32,703 nt of DNA from an uncultured Methanobrevibacter sp. (GTDB lineage Archaea > Methanobacteriota > Methanobacteria > Methanobacteriales > Methanobacteriaceae). The notes under the pieces were generated by a model. It saw nothing but the letters and a program-made list of their open reading frames with translations. It searched no databases and was not told where the DNA came from. Shown in pieces: positions 9,260 to 18,213 of the stretch. Both the position numbers and the translations under genes were made by a program. The stretch spans positions 1-32,703 of the forward strand of contig NZ_CACWVY010000027.1 in the NCBI RefSeq assembly GCF_902764455.1, in the 5' to 3' direction. The stretch's first letter is position 1, and each line of letters starts with the position of its first letter.

Positions 9260-9345
9260 ATCTATTACCTCAATAATTTAGGTTATATAGATTTATATTA
9301 AATGTACTATATATAATATTATATTTATAAGAAGGAGTTATTATT
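9260..9345. promoter_or_regulatory. Divergent promoter region between fprA and the PHP gene
   Basis: This 86-bp spacer must drive both genes. For fprA (minus) a TATA-like stretch ATAAATCTATATAA lies at about 9282-9298. For the PHP gene (plus) CTATATATAATA lies at 9307-9318, followed by AAGGAG at 9332-9337, 8 nt before the TTG start. The perfect palindrome ATATAATATTATAT at 9311-9324 overlaps the plus-strand TATA region. The AT bias makes the exact boxes uncertain. Confidence 0.5.
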
Positions 9346-10011
9346 TTGAATAAAAGAATCGATTTACATATGCACAGTTTATTTAGTGACGGTGAATTAT
9401 TGCCATCAGAACTTGCAAGAAGAGCATTGAAATTAAATCATGAAGTTATAGCAATAACCGACCATGTCGACTGGTCAAACGTAGAAACAATTCCGGCAAT
9501 TCAGGATGCGATTGATGATATTAATGCAAACTGGGACATTACCGTCGTTTTAGGTGCAGAAGTTACCCATGCACCATGCGAGTCCATTGACGGAATAGCA
9601 AAAAGGGCAAAACAGTTAGGAGCCAAAATCGTTGTCGTGCATGGTGAAACATTAAATGAGCCTGTAACTCCCGGAACAAACAGAGCAGCTGTTGAATCAA
9701 AACATGTTGATATTTTAGGCCATCCCGGTTTAATTACTAAAGAGGAAGCAGAAATTGCACTTGAAAATGACATTTATCTTGAAATTTCAGCACGTAAAGG
9801 ACATTGTCTTGGAAACGGGCATGTAGCAAATATTGCCCGTGAAGTTGGAAACAAACTGCTCGTTGATACAGATACCCATTCACCTGATAACTTAATCACA
9901 TTTGAAAAGTCATATGAAATAGCTTTGGGTGCAGGATTAAGTCATGATGAAGCAATGAAAGCACTTGTAGACAATCCTCGTGAACTTTTAAAAAGCAAAG
10001 GAATTTTATAA
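9346..10011 (+). CDS. PHP-domain metal-dependent phosphoesterase (histidinol-phosphatase-like family)
   Basis: Protein of 221 aa with a full set of PHP metal ligands: H8-x-H10 in [11 protein letters not shown]39-H40 in ITDHVDW, E72 in GAEVTH, H99 in VVVHGE, H126 in ILGHPG, and D176-x-H178 in DTDTH. These would bind a multinuclear metal centre for phosphoester hydrolysis. The family includes histidinol phosphatases and other phosphatases, so the substrate is not fixed. The start is TTG at 9346, supported by an 8-nt-spaced AAGGAG and by the immediate start of the PHP motif; no better ATG lies upstream. Monocistronic, divergent from fprA. The intact active site argues against the related RNase P p30 protein. 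Confidence 0.82.
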   Translation: MNKRIDLHMHSLFSDGELLPSELARRALKLNHEVIAITDHVDWSNVETIPAIQDAIDDINANWDITVVLGAEVTHAPCESIDGIAKRAKQLGAKIVVVHGETLNEPVTPGTNRAAVESKHVDILGHPGLITKEEAEIALENDIYLEISARKGHCLGNGHVANIAREVGNKLLVDTDTHSPDNLITFEKSYEIALGAGLSHDEAMKALVDNPRELLKSKGIL

Positions 10012-10145
10012 AATCTCAAAAGCAACTATAACTCATCACCATTTGAAAATATTTTTAAAAATGAATTCATTGGATATATCAAAGCAACTATCTAAACAAA
10101 AAAATATATCCGATTATTACATTTGAATCTAAAAACGAGTTCATA

Positions 10146-10652
10146 TTATCCCCATAATATATTATTAATTTCAATAATCGTATCTTCAAATTCTCCAGAA
10201 TAGATATACACTTTTGTATAAAAAAAATCTTTTTGATTATTCAAAAAAGTTAAAAAAGATACATATTCATTTTCATACTCATCATTTTTTAGTAATTTTT
10301 GATGAATCAAATTAAAAAAATTAAATAACAATTTCTCTATAAACCTCAAATGAATTAGGAATAATTTGATATCATTTAATAGATAATCTATCATTCGTTT
10401 TATAGTTAAAAAATTATAAAATTCATTTTCTAAACTTTCAATTGGAGCCAGCATATAAGCAATTTCTGAAAGTGAATCCATAATGTATGATAAATCATTT
10501 AAAAAAGCATCATCATGAGAATATAAATCAACCAACTCTTCAATTGAAATATCATCCTGTGATTTGACATTAGAAAAAATTTCATGAATTTTTTTATAGA
10601 TATCCTTTAAATTATCAAAATCTGTTTTATCATTAAGCATATCAGCATACAT
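10146..10652 (-). CDS. Hypothetical protein, predicted all-helical
   Basis: Not recognised. The ATG at 10652 is preferred to an upstream in-frame TTG at 10667 because GGTGA sits just 5 nt before it; the product is then 168 aa. It is rich in Leu, Ile, Phe, Asn, Asp and Lys with heptad-like hydrophobic spacing, especially about residues 75-135, and has no Cys and no signal peptide. It is therefore probably a cytoplasmic helical bundle. It stands alone: the PHP gene converges on it from the left and the riboflavin reductase gene ends 123 bp upstream on the same strand. A TATA-like AATATATAAATA lies about 50 nt upstream. Base composition is even more AT-rich than its neighbours, so it may be an accessory or recently acquired gene. 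Confidence 0.6.
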   Translation of the reverse strand: MYADMLNDKTDFDNLKDIYKKIHEIFSNVKSQDDISIEELVDLYSHDDAFLNDLSYIMDSLSEIAYMLAPIESLENEFYNFLTIKRMIDYLLNDIKLFLIHLRFIEKLLFNFFNLIHQKLLKNDEYENEYVSFLTFLNNQKDFFYTKVYIYSGEFEDTIIEINNILWG

Positions 10653-10699
10653 TTTTTCACCGAACAATGGTTTTTAGTTAATTACCACTATATCCGGCT

Positions 10700-10713
10700 T
10701 TATTTATATATTT
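10700..10713 (-). promoter_or_regulatory. Putative TATA box for the hypothetical helical protein gene
   Basis: The minus strand reads AAATATATAAATAAAG here, a good match to the archaeal TATA consensus, about 48-60 nt upstream of the ATG at 10652. The gene has its own promoter if this is used. Confidence 0.4.
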
Positions 10714-10745
10714 TTCTAGATAAATGACTACAATTTTACATAATC

Positions 10746-10761
10746 AGACAACTTTTTGTCT
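10746..10761 (-). terminator. Short hairpin after the metG-arfC gene run
   Basis: AGACAA (10746-10751) and TTGTCT (10756-10761) form a perfect 6-bp stem with a 4-nt loop, 14 nt beyond the reductase stop codon. The minus strand is T-rich just before the stem, not after it, so it may stabilise the mRNA end and not terminate. Tentative. Confidence 0.35.
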
Positions 10762-10775
10762 AAAACTAAAAATAA

Positions 10776-11444
10776 TTACTTTAAAACATTATATTTTAAA
10801 ATTAAGTCTTTACCCAGAGTATAAGAATCTATTAACTCCAATCTGACGGCTTCATCCATCAAATCAAAGCCTTCACCATCAAAGAAAGTCTTTGCATTTG
10901 ATCCCCCTACAACCATAGGAGCTACACAAATGCTTATCTCATCAATAAGACCTGCTTTAATCATTGAGAAGTTTAAAGTTGATCCTCCTTCAAGCATTAG
11001 CTTTTCAATTCCTTCCTCATGAAGATAGCTCATAAGTGATGTCAAATCCACTCTTTCGTCACCGCTCCAAAAAAACTTCACTCCACGTTTTTTAAAGACT
11101 TCATATTTTTCTGATTTGATGAAATCATCCTTAAATTCATTGGCGCATGCAATTATTGTTTTTGCATCATCATTAGTTATTCTTGCATCAATTGGGGTTC
11201 TGCATTTACTGTCAACAACAACTCTTACAGGATTATCTTCAGGATTTGCGTCAATTTTATGAACTGTCAGTCGAGGGTCATCTGCCAAAACAGTTCCGAT
11301 TCCAACCATTATCCCGTCACACTGCTTTCTTATTTCATGAACCCTTTTAAGGTCTTCTTCACCGGAAATGTTGGAGCTTCCGGTTTGGGTTGCAATTTTA
11401 CCGTCCAGTGTCATTGCAGCATTCAATATTACATATGGTCTCAT
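10776..11444 (-). CDS. arfC: 2,5-diamino-6-(ribosylamino)-4(3H)-pyrimidinone 5'-phosphate reductase (archaeal RibD-reductase type)
   Basis: Riboflavin-pathway reductase (EC 1.1.1.302) that reduces the ribosyl side chain to ribityl using NAD(P)H. The 222 aa are one RibD C-terminal (DHFR-like) domain without the deaminase domain, the archaeal form. Visible motifs are the N-terminal strand and loop NAAMTLDGKIAT (residues 8-19), the NADPH-contacting segment GIGTVLADDPRLTV (about 48-61), VRVVVDSKCRTP, and LMLEGGSTLN (about 149-158). The gene starts 8 bp after the glycosyltransferase gene and is the last of a five-gene minus-strand run. Its product line leads to 5-amino-6-ribitylaminouracil, the precursor of both riboflavin and the F420 chromophore, and so links it to cofH at 20643. 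A family assignment by motif, fairly certain. Confidence 0.88.
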   Translation of the reverse strand: MRPYVILNAAMTLDGKIATQTGSSNISGEEDLKRVHEIRKQCDGIMVGIGTVLADDPRLTVHKIDANPEDNPVRVVVDSKCRTPIDARITNDDAKTIIACANEFKDDFIKSEKYEVFKKRGVKFFWSGDERVDLTSLMSYLHEEGIEKLMLEGGSTLNFSMIKAGLIDEISICVAPMVVGGSNAKTFFDGEGFDLMDEAVRLELIDSYTLGKDLILKYNVLK

Positions 11445-11452
11445 TTAATCAC

Positions 11453-12466
11453 CTATACATGATAGAACATTTCCTTGATTTGCAGGAAGTTCATCAATGT
11501 CTTACTTTCAAGCATTCCAGGCATTATCAATGCCACGGCAATACCTAATATTCCAAATGCTATGCCTATTGCCCAAATGATTTTTACAGCATCCTTTTCT
11601 GCAATAGGTTTTCTTAAAATCAGTCTGATTAATGATTTAAAACCTGCATCAGGTCTTACCAGTTTTCCATCTTCGTTTAATTGTGTCGGTTTTTGCTGGG
11701 AACGGTTCATGACACCTGCGGAGTAGAATTTCAAAGCGGCGTCAATAATATTTGGCATGAGCACAATAAGTGCAATCAGTTTTACCCTTCCGATAAATGC
11801 GATACATACAATAGCCGCACCGATAATAAGTGTTCCGGTGTCTCCCGGGAAAATTTTAGCAGGATATCTGTTAAAGTATAGAAATGCAAGCAATGCCCCA
11901 AGCATACTCATAGAAATGATTGTTACATCATATTTTCCTAAGATGATACATGCTATTGTCAGTGAGGTCATTGAAATAACACCCAGTCCTGATTCGATTC
12001 CATTTAAACCTGCAAGCATGTTTGTCAGGTTGGATCCGATGGACAATGCTATTGGAATGACGATCAGATAAAAAAGACCTACGTTTGGCGGTGCAACCCA
12101 CATCAAAGGAAGGCCTGCAATGAAAAGCAAAAAGAATTTTGATTTTGATGAAAGTGCAAGCAAATCATCAATAATGCCGATCATTCCTACAAGCAGTATT
12201 ACAACAAGAACTGTTACAAGCTGGAATGCAATAATGTCGTGCATATAGATACCTGAAAACATTCCTATTACAAATCCGAATATAATTCCGAATCCGCCCA
12301 TTTCAGCTACAACAGGTTTCCAGGATTTGTGAATGTCTTTTCCTACAATGTCTGCTTCTTCAAGTTTTCTAATAATTTTCGGCATGAATAATCGGGTTGC
12401 AAAAAAAGAAATCAAACCACAGATTATAGCTATCGCATACAATGGAAGTTGTGGTAAAATCATCAT
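11453..12466 (-). CDS. Membrane UDP-sugar:polyprenyl-phosphate sugar-1-phosphate transferase (GPT/MraY superfamily)
   Basis: Integral membrane enzyme of 337 aa with about ten hydrophobic segments. It would transfer a sugar phosphate from a UDP-sugar to a lipid phosphate on the cytoplasmic face. Catalytic landmarks are D100-D101 in GIIDD, N-x-x-NMLAGLNGIE (about 146-158) and FPGDTG (206-211). The NMLAGLNGIE form resembles eukaryal ALG7 and archaeal AglH enzymes more than bacterial MraY or WecA. A first step of N-glycan or other surface-glycan assembly is therefore more likely than the pseudomurein MraY-like role, but both remain open. It lies 36 bp downstream of the DUF1699-like gene and 8 bp upstream of arfC. 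Two Met codons are in tandem at the start (12466, 12463) and neither has a clear Shine-Dalgarno. Confidence 0.85.
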   Translation of the reverse strand: MMILPQLPLYAIAIICGLISFFATRLFMPKIIRKLEEADIVGKDIHKSWKPVVAEMGGFGIIFGFVIGMFSGIYMHDIIAFQLVTVLVVILLVGMIGIIDDLLALSSKSKFFLLFIAGLPLMWVAPPNVGLFYLIVIPIALSIGSNLTNMLAGLNGIESGLGVISMTSLTIACIILGKYDVTIISMSMLGALLAFLYFNRYPAKIFPGDTGTLIIGAAIVCIAFIGRVKLIALIVLMPNIIDAALKFYSAGVMNRSQQKPTQLNEDGKLVRPDAGFKSLIRLILRKPIAEKDAVKIIWAIGIAFGILGIAVALIMPGMLESKTLMNFLQIKEMFYHV

Positions 12467-12502
12467 GATTAATTATTTAACATTCCTTATTAAAATAAGT
12501 AA

Positions 12503-12967
12503 TTATTTTTTATTTAGAATATAATAGACACTTCTTAAAGGAATATCCAATTTTTCTGAAATATCTCTGGCAGACATTCCCTCGTCTTTGAGATTTTTAA
12601 TTTCGGCGTGGTTGTATTTTCGTTTTCTGTTATCAAAACTGGCTTTGCTTTTTCTTAAAAGGTAATAGACTCTATTTAAAGTAATGTTTAATTTATCTGC
12701 AATTTCTTTTGGTTTTAATCCTTCATCGGACAATTTTAAAACCTCAAATTCCGCACCGTTGCTTTGTGATTTTGCTCCCCAGTTATATTTTTTAATAACT
12801 TCAATATCCAGCTGTGAAAGTGCATCGACATATGTCTTTGAGGTTCTATCATAAACGCTTGGAGAGCATGTAATCTCTGAGAGGTTAGGATATTCCTCAA
12901 TTAAATCCACAATCATGGATGATGATAAAGCCTTTGTAATATGGATAGTTGTTGTTTCATCACTCAT
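12503..12967 (-). CDS. DUF1699-like protein with two C-terminal helix-turn-helix units
   Basis: 154 aa, function unknown. Residues 1-60 resemble the archaeal DUF1699 pattern (ITCSPSVYDRTSKTYVDAL); this assignment is from memory of the family and moderately sure. Residues about 75-110 and 117-154 form two similar helix-turn-helix repeats, with KEIADKLNITLNRVYYLLRK matched by ARDISEKLDIPLRSVYYILNK. The second repeat ends the protein. This suggests DNA or RNA binding, perhaps a regulator. The ATG at 12967 is 7 bp after the DUF530-like gene, so it is co-transcribed with metG. It could act as an autoregulator of this run or have an unrelated target. Confidence 0.72.
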   Translation of the reverse strand: MSDETTTIHITKALSSSMIVDLIEEYPNLSEITCSPSVYDRTSKTYVDALSQLDIEVIKKYNWGAKSQSNGAEFEVLKLSDEGLKPKEIADKLNITLNRVYYLLRKSKASFDNRKRKYNHAEIKNLKDEGMSARDISEKLDIPLRSVYYILNKK

Positions 12968-12974
12968 ATTATCA

Positions 12975-14552
12975 CTATTTCTTAATTAAGTCCAGGAATT
13001 TTTTGGACTTGTCGCTTTTCGGATTTCTGATTTGGTCAATGTGCTTTATTTCTTTTTTGATTCTGGATTCGTTAATGTTGAAAGCGTTGCTTATTTCTTC
13101 TATGCTAATTTCTGAGTTTTCACTTATGAGGGCTGCTCCCAGTGCAACCTGATTGAATTTTATGTTTGAGTTTCTGGACTGTTTTTCAAACTTGAATTTT
13201 TCATATAAAAGCAGGTCCTTTTCGGGAACTGAGATAATTTTGATGTCTGCAAAATTTCTCAGGATTTCTATAACTTTAGGATAGGAATTCTGGAATACCT
13301 TTCTCTGTTCACGGTCAAGTTCAACCCGGATATATGGAAATGGTCCTGCGATGATTTTACGGGAATTGTTGGATGTGGTCATGTAATATCTGAACATGTC
13401 CCATAATATCAGTGCTGAAGCGATATTTTTAAAGGTATTTACATAAATTGATTCCCTGATTTTCAAATCCCTGTTGAATGACCTTTTCAGATTGCCGAAA
13501 CGGTCTGCATAATTCAGTTTGATTAGTTCCTTTTGGATTTGGGATTCTCTCCATTGCTCAATTGCATTCAAATCGAACTTGTCAATATAATCGGGAGTCT
13601 GATTTTCATATTCGGAAAGGATTTCATAATATTTGTTGAGTCTTTTAAAATCAGTCAGCCTTCTTTTAAGTATGTCATCCTTAACGTTTTCAATAATTTC
13701 TTCACCATATTTGACATATGCTATTGCAAGGGCTGTTCTTGCATGTTTGTCGTCGATGATGGCGGGTTTGGTTCTGTGGAACCTTAAAGTTTCAATTCTG
13801 ACATTTCGTCCGTAGATGCGTCTGACTTCCTCTTCATAGTTATTTACATATTCAGATCCAAGAGAAACATTCTTTCTAATCAGACGATTGTTCTTATCCC
13901 TGAATCTGATAACAAGAGATATTGTTTTTACAACACCTTTACGTTCCTGCTTTAAAATATTGAGAACCTGCTTGAATGATTCCCTTCCATAATTGGAAAA
14001 TTGACTCATAAGCACCATGTAATTTCCGGATAGAGGAAGATAGGGAATTATTTCTAGCCTGAATGTGGCTTCCCTGTTAATTTTAAATGTAAATCCCTGA
14101 GACCCGCAGCTGCATTTTGCCTCTTTTTGCATATATTCCTCCATGGAATACTTTTTATAACAGGAATTACATTTAACGTATCCGAATTGCTCAAGATTGC
14201 CTATTGCAATTTTATGTGAATCAATAGCTGACTTTACCCTATCCAGTATGTTTTTCTTGGAGTTGGCTTTCATTCTGAATATCTGATTATGTCTTGAATT
14301 TTCACCAACCTCTTCAAGGGACACTTCAGATACTGATTTGTTTCCATATCTGCTGAGGGATGTAAAGGGTGTTGTGTATCCTTGAGCATCCATATCGTCT
14401 TTAAGGCTCTGCAAATAGTCTAGTCTGTCAACTAGTTTAAAGTAAAGATTTTTGAAATTATCAAAATCATCAATCTTTTCCAGACTAATTGAATCATTTG
14501 ATATTTCTTTTAGATAGTTCTCGGCTTTATTTACCAGGACAGACTCTTCCAT
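12975..14552 (-). CDS. DUF530-like conserved methanogen protein with a zinc-ribbon-like motif
   Basis: 525 aa of unknown function, matching in size and context the archaeal DUF530 family (recognition is by overall pattern, not by search). There is no signal peptide or membrane segment. Cys128, Cys131, Cys147 and Cys149 form a CxxC-x15-CxC cluster likely to bind zinc. The middle is rich in basic and aromatic residues, and the C-terminus ends in a helix-turn-helix-like segment (ISIEEISNAFNINESRIKKEI, about residues 487-507). It sits 12 bp downstream of metG and 7 bp upstream of the DUF1699-like gene, a layout expected for one mRNA. A nucleic-acid or translation-linked role is a reasonable inference from the ribbon, the HTH and the neighbour, but is unproven. 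Confidence 0.75.
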   Translation of the reverse strand: MEESVLVNKAENYLKEISNDSISLEKIDDFDNFKNLYFKLVDRLDYLQSLKDDMDAQGYTTPFTSLSRYGNKSVSEVSLEEVGENSRHNQIFRMKANSKKNILDRVKSAIDSHKIAIGNLEQFGYVKCNSCYKKYSMEEYMQKEAKCSCGSQGFTFKINREATFRLEIIPYLPLSGNYMVLMSQFSNYGRESFKQVLNILKQERKGVVKTISLVIRFRDKNNRLIRKNVSLGSEYVNNYEEEVRRIYGRNVRIETLRFHRTKPAIIDDKHARTALAIAYVKYGEEIIENVKDDILKRRLTDFKRLNKYYEILSEYENQTPDYIDKFDLNAIEQWRESQIQKELIKLNYADRFGNLKRSFNRDLKIRESIYVNTFKNIASALILWDMFRYYMTTSNNSRKIIAGPFPYIRVELDREQRKVFQNSYPKVIEILRNFADIKIISVPEKDLLLYEKFKFEKQSRNSNIKFNQVALGAALISENSEISIEEISNAFNINESRIKKEIKHIDQIRNPKSDKSKKFLDLIKK

Positions 14553-14564
14553 TTAAATCAGATT

Positions 14565-16553
14565 CTATTGAATTCTTTCGCCGACTTCAGCATTTTCATC
14601 AGGACTGAGCAATGCTCCTGATGCTCCGGTTGCTAAAATCATTCCTTCAGATAATGTTCCGAAGAGTTTTGCAGGTTTGAGGTTGGAAACTACACATACT
14701 TTTCTTCCAACCAAATCGTCTGCATCGTAGAATTTTGCAAGTCCTGCAACGATTTGTCTAGGTTTTTCTTCACCGAGGTCAACCTGAAGTTTCAAAAGTT
14801 TATCTGATTTTTCAATCTTTTCTGCTTCTTTTACTTCACCTATTTTGATTACAAATTCATCAAACTGATCTATTGTTACTAAATCACTCATATTATCATC
14901 CTCATTTTCATTTAAGTTTTCTTTTAATTTTGCTTTTTGAGCTTCAATTTCTTTATCTTCAATTTTCTTGAATAACGGTTTTGCCTTGTTGATTTCATGG
15001 CCTGTCGGCAATTCCGCTTTTGCATCCTCCCAGTTGTCTAAACTTCCAAGATTCATAATCTCAGCGATTTTATCAGCTTTTGTCGGAAGGAAAGGTTTTA
15101 ACATGTAGGCCAAGGTCTTTGCCAGCTGATTGGATAAGTACAGACAGTTTGCAGCTTTGGTTTTGTCTTCTTTAACTGCTTTCCATGGTTCTGCATCATT
15201 GAAATATTTATTTCCTTTTTTAGCTACCTTAAATATTTCAAGCAGTGCTTCTCTGAACTCATAGTTTGCAATATATTCTCCTGCATTGTCAGGCAGTGCC
15301 TCAATTGCAAGTCTGAATTCCTCATCTTCATCTGTCGGATTAGTGTATTCAGGGATTTTACTGTCAAATTGCTTTTTGGTGAATACAAATGTTCTGTGCA
15401 GGAAGTTTCCGATTACATCAGCCAGTTCATCGTTGTTTCTTCTCTGGAAATCATCCCATGAAAAGTCTGAATCCTTATTTAAAGGAGCATTTATTGTAAG
15501 GTAATACCTGAGTAAATCAGGTTCATAGTCTTTTACGAAATCAGCTATCCAGATAACCCAGTTTTTACTGGTTGACATTTTTTCTCCTTCAAGAGATAAA
15601 AATTCACCGGCATAAATCATGTCAGGCAATTTACATCCGTATGCATCAAGAAGTCCCGGCCAGAATATTGAGTGGTGGTAGATGATGTCCTTTCCGATGA
15701 AGTGAACAACATAATCGTTCCAGTAATCCTCCCATTTTTCACCTGACTTTTCAGACCATTGTGATGCTGATGAGATATATCCGAGAAATGCTTCAATCCA
15801 AACATACAATACCTTGCCTTTGGCGTCATCAAGAGGTACAGGAATACCCCAGTCCATATCACGGGTTAAAATCCAGTCGGTCAGACCGTCTTCCAGCCAG
15901 TTGGTTGCATAGTTTTTGACGTTTGCAGGAAGGTTTTCGTTGTTTTTGATGTATTCCTTAAGGTCATCTTCAAAATCAGAAAGCTTGAATGCATATTGGA
16001 ATGTGTCCTTGATGACAGGAGTTGTTCCGCAGGTAATGCAGTGCGGTTCATCAAGTTCTGTCGGGTTTAATGCTTTTCCACATTTTTCACAGTGGTCTCC
16101 TCTTGCTTCAGACCCGCAGACCGGACATAATCCTTCAACATATCTGTCAGGAAGGAATTTGTTACAGTTCGGACAGTAAAGCTGCTGAATATCTTCCCTG
16201 TAGATTAAATCCTTATCATATAAATCCTTAAAGAAGTTTTGAGCAATTTCATAATGCTTCTTGTCTGTGGTTCTTGTAAAATTGTCCAGTGATATGTTCA
16301 TTGACTCCACGTCACGAACAATCATATCATGATATCTTTTAGAAATTTCAATCGGTTTTTTGTTTTCTTTATCTGCCTTTACTGCAATTGGAGTTCCATG
16401 TTCATCAGTAGCGCAAACCATCAAAACATCGTTTCCTATCATTCTATTGTACCTTGCGTAAATATCCGCAGGCAAATAGGTTGAACGGATGTGGCCCAAG
16501 TGACATGGTCCATTTGCATAAGGAAGTGCACATGAAATAAAAATCTTTGACAT
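14565..16553 (-). CDS. metG: Methionyl-tRNA synthetase
   Basis: Class I aminoacyl-tRNA synthetase charging tRNA-Met, 662 aa. HIGH motif is HLGH (residues 18-21) and the KMSKS motif is KMSTS (325-329). The connective domain carries two zinc knuckles, C127/C130/C143/C146 and C155/C158/C172/C175. The anticodon-binding helical domain follows, then a fused C-terminal tRNA-binding (EMAPII/Trbp-type OB) domain from about residue 555 ([20 protein letters not shown]). The ATG at 16553 follows AGGGG about 9 nt upstream. It is the first gene of a five-gene minus-strand run. Between the catalytic and C-terminal parts is a charged linker (about 530-553) with an internal Met, so a separately initiated tRNA-binding domain is conceivable but not needed. 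Confidence 0.97.
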   Translation of the reverse strand: MSKIFISCALPYANGPCHLGHIRSTYLPADIYARYNRMIGNDVLMVCATDEHGTPIAVKADKENKKPIEISKRYHDMIVRDVESMNISLDNFTRTTDKKHYEIAQNFFKDLYDKDLIYREDIQQLYCPNCNKFLPDRYVEGLCPVCGSEARGDHCEKCGKALNPTELDEPHCITCGTTPVIKDTFQYAFKLSDFEDDLKEYIKNNENLPANVKNYATNWLEDGLTDWILTRDMDWGIPVPLDDAKGKVLYVWIEAFLGYISSASQWSEKSGEKWEDYWNDYVVHFIGKDIIYHHSIFWPGLLDAYGCKLPDMIYAGEFLSLEGEKMSTSKNWVIWIADFVKDYEPDLLRYYLTINAPLNKDSDFSWDDFQRRNNDELADVIGNFLHRTFVFTKKQFDSKIPEYTNPTDEDEEFRLAIEALPDNAGEYIANYEFREALLEIFKVAKKGNKYFNDAEPWKAVKEDKTKAANCLYLSNQLAKTLAYMLKPFLPTKADKIAEIMNLGSLDNWEDAKAELPTGHEINKAKPLFKKIEDKEIEAQKAKLKENLNENEDDNMSDLVTIDQFDEFVIKIGEVKEAEKIEKSDKLLKLQVDLGEEKPRQIVAGLAKFYDADDLVGRKVCVVSNLKPAKLFGTLSEGMILATGASGALLSPDENAEVGERIQ

Positions 16554-16598
16554 TTATCTAATCCCCTTATTTATTTTAAACATGATATAATTATGTAA

Positions 16599-16611
16599 TT
16601 TATATATAATA
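16599..16611. promoter_or_regulatory. TATA-box region upstream of metG
   Basis: TTATATATAAATT on the minus strand, 46-58 nt upstream of the metG ATG, is a strong archaeal TATA match and would drive the five-gene run. The reverse strand (TTTATATATAATA) is also TATA-like and points toward the remnant at 16671. Confidence 0.5.
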
Positions 16612-16670
16612 AAGTATTATTTTTTAACAGTGTTATAATTAAATTATTTGAAAATAACTGAAAAAATATT

Positions 16671-16806
16671 ATGGCCTTAAAAGATTTGGCAGAAAAATCA
16701 AAAGAGCTTACTTCATATAATTATTTTACTCATACCCATCGATTAATGCTTATCCGATAAAGACCTGAAAATAATAACAGGTCATGAACAGACGGGTAAA
16801 ACCTAA
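16671..16806 (+). pseudogene. Possible decayed gene fragment with a Walker A-like motif
   Basis: Starting at the ATG at 16671, a 29-codon frame encodes MALKDLAEKSKELTSYNYF... and stops at 16760. The next frame, near 16747-16806, reads CLSDKDLKIITGHEQTGKT and then stops. GHEQTGKT fits the Walker A consensus GxxxxGK(T/S), preceded by hydrophobic residues as in a P-loop strand. Together this resembles the broken start of an NTPase gene with a frameshift, lying between divergent metG and priL. No ribosome binding site is visible. It may be chance; confidence is low. Confidence 0.3.
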
Positions 16807-16817
16807 ATTTTTCAAAC

Positions 16818-16837
16818 AAAAATCAATATTGATTTTT
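16818..16837. promoter_or_regulatory. Perfect 20-bp palindrome upstream of priL
   Basis: AAAAATCAAT (16818-16827) is followed directly by its reverse complement ATTGATTTTT (16828-16837), ending 44 nt before the priL start. It could be a regulator-binding site or part of the priL promoter. It is less AT-monotonous than chance palindromes here because of the TCA/TGA core. Confidence 0.45.
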
Positions 16838-16881
16838 AAAATGAGTTATCTATTTAATAAATGAAATAAAAAGTTAAAAAC

Positions 16882-18213
16882 ATGGCTGAAATTTCATATA
16901 TCAACCCGTTGTCAAATGAAGGAAGACAAATCATAAGTCAGTACGGCGATTTAAATCAGATTTTTGAAGAGGACGAATCATTAGTTGACATTATCATTCA
17001 TACAAACAATCAGAAAATATCAGATGATTCCCTGATTCCCAAATCATATGCCGATTATGCCATGAAACGTGTTCAATGGGCAATTGAAAAAAAGAACAAT
17101 AAAAATTTCACACAGGCCGAATTTGAATACCTGACCAATTCAGATTTGTTTATGCAGGACGTGGTGATTTTTCACATTTTATGCCAGGCCATAGCCATTC
17201 AGTTTAATTTGGGTTCACGTGAAACCAGGCTTTTTGTTGAATCTCAGGGAACACTGATTCTTGAAAGACTTGCAAAGATACCTCCAATGTCCCGGGCAGA
17301 AATCATTGATGAAGTTTTGGATGAAGTCAAGGTAGACGGAGCAATCAACTGGAAATCCCTAAGAGAAGTTATTTCTACAAAAAAACTCAAACTGACAGAT
17401 TTATTAATTGATAATGGAGAGATTATTCTCCAGCAGGACGACTTTCTGGAACGTTTCAGCGACAAGTTCACTGACAGAAGCCCTGAGAGAATGTACGGAA
17501 TATTAATCGGAGACAGCGTCAAGGAACAGATATTGTCCAGACTGATTATGCAAAAAACAGAGGAATACATTGCCAGAATTAAGGAAATGTCTCAAAGAAT
17601 AGAGATTCATCCTGCAATCATAAAAATCGGAGAGGAGCTTAAAGACTTTATTCCCGAAGAAATCAGCAAATACAATCAGTATTATGCAGGAAGCGGAGGA
17701 ATCTACGGTACAGTTCAGGCAGGAAAATTAAATCCTGATGCATTTCCGCCTTGTATTGAAGCTACAGTTAATGGAGTCTCATCAGGTGGACGTAATGATG
17801 CAATTGTACTGCTTTTAACATCATTTGCTTCATATGCAAGATTATATCCAAGGATATTTGCCTCTGATGAAAGCGTTAAAGTATCAGACATGGATCCTGA
17901 CCTTTCAATAACCGAAAATGAAATCCTGCCTCTGATATTTGATGCTGCAGACAACTGTACACCGCCATTATTTGAGGACCAGCCGCAGGAAAAAATCAAC
18001 ATCATTTCAAAATTGGGTTTCGGAATGCATGACAGACTTGACATCAACCATGAAGGCGAAACAAAATGGTACACTCCGATGAGCTGTGAGAAAATAAAGA
18101 TACACCTGCCTCATCTATGCCATCCGGACAAATCATGTAAAGGCATTAACAATCCCTTATCATGTTACGGGCGTAAAAAATTCCAGCTGGACAAGGAAGC
18201 TCCTAAAGACTAG
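16882..18213 (+). CDS. priL: DNA primase large subunit PriL (iron-sulfur)
   Basis: Large subunit of the archaeal/eukaryal-type primase; it partners PriS and supports primer initiation in replication. 443 aa. The N-terminal helical half (about 1-235) is followed by the C-terminal Fe-S domain. Cluster candidates are C291 in FPPCIEATVNG, C402 in PMSCEKIKIH, C413 in HLCHPDKSC and C428 in NPLSCYGRK; C359 and C419 are extra. The segment LNPDAFPPCI is the family signature. The ATG at 16882 opens after a long AT-rich leader without a strong Shine-Dalgarno, and the family-like sequence begins at once. Its last 11 bp overlap the convergent gene at 18203. PriS is encoded 600 bp further on the same strand. 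Confidence 0.9.
   Translation: MAEISYINPLSNEGRQIISQYGDLNQIFEEDESLVDIIIHTNNQKISDDSLIPKSYADYAMKRVQWAIEKKNNKNFTQAEFEYLTNSDLFMQDVVIFHILCQAIAIQFNLGSRETRLFVESQGTLILERLAKIPPMSRAEIIDEVLDEVKVDGAINWKSLREVISTKKLKLTDLLIDNGEIILQQDDFLERFSDKFTDRSPERMYGILIGDSVKEQILSRLIMQKTEEYIARIKEMSQRIEIHPAIIKIGEELKDFIPEEISKYNQYYAGSGGIYGTVQAGKLNPDAFPPCIEATVNGVSSGGRNDAIVLLLTSFASYARLYPRIFASDESVKVSDMDPDLSITENEILPLIFDAADNCTPPLFEDQPQEKINIISKLGFGMHDRLDINHEGETKWYTPMSCEKIKIHLPHLCHPDKSCKGINNPLSCYGRKKFQLDKEAPKD

Noticed and set aside
9346-10011. RNase P protein p30 (a PHP-fold relative)
   Set aside because: The complete set of metal-binding His/Asp/Glu residues fits an active phosphoesterase and not the RNase P subunit.
10072-10111. 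Inverted repeat GGATATAT...ATATATCC between convergent genes
   Set aside because: An 8-bp AT-rich stem with a 24-nt loop is weak and likely chance.
11453-12466. Firm naming as MraY or pseudomurein MraY
   Set aside because: The NMLAGLNGIE motif is closer to GPT/AglH enzymes and no mur-type ligase genes are nearby, so only the superfamily is assigned.
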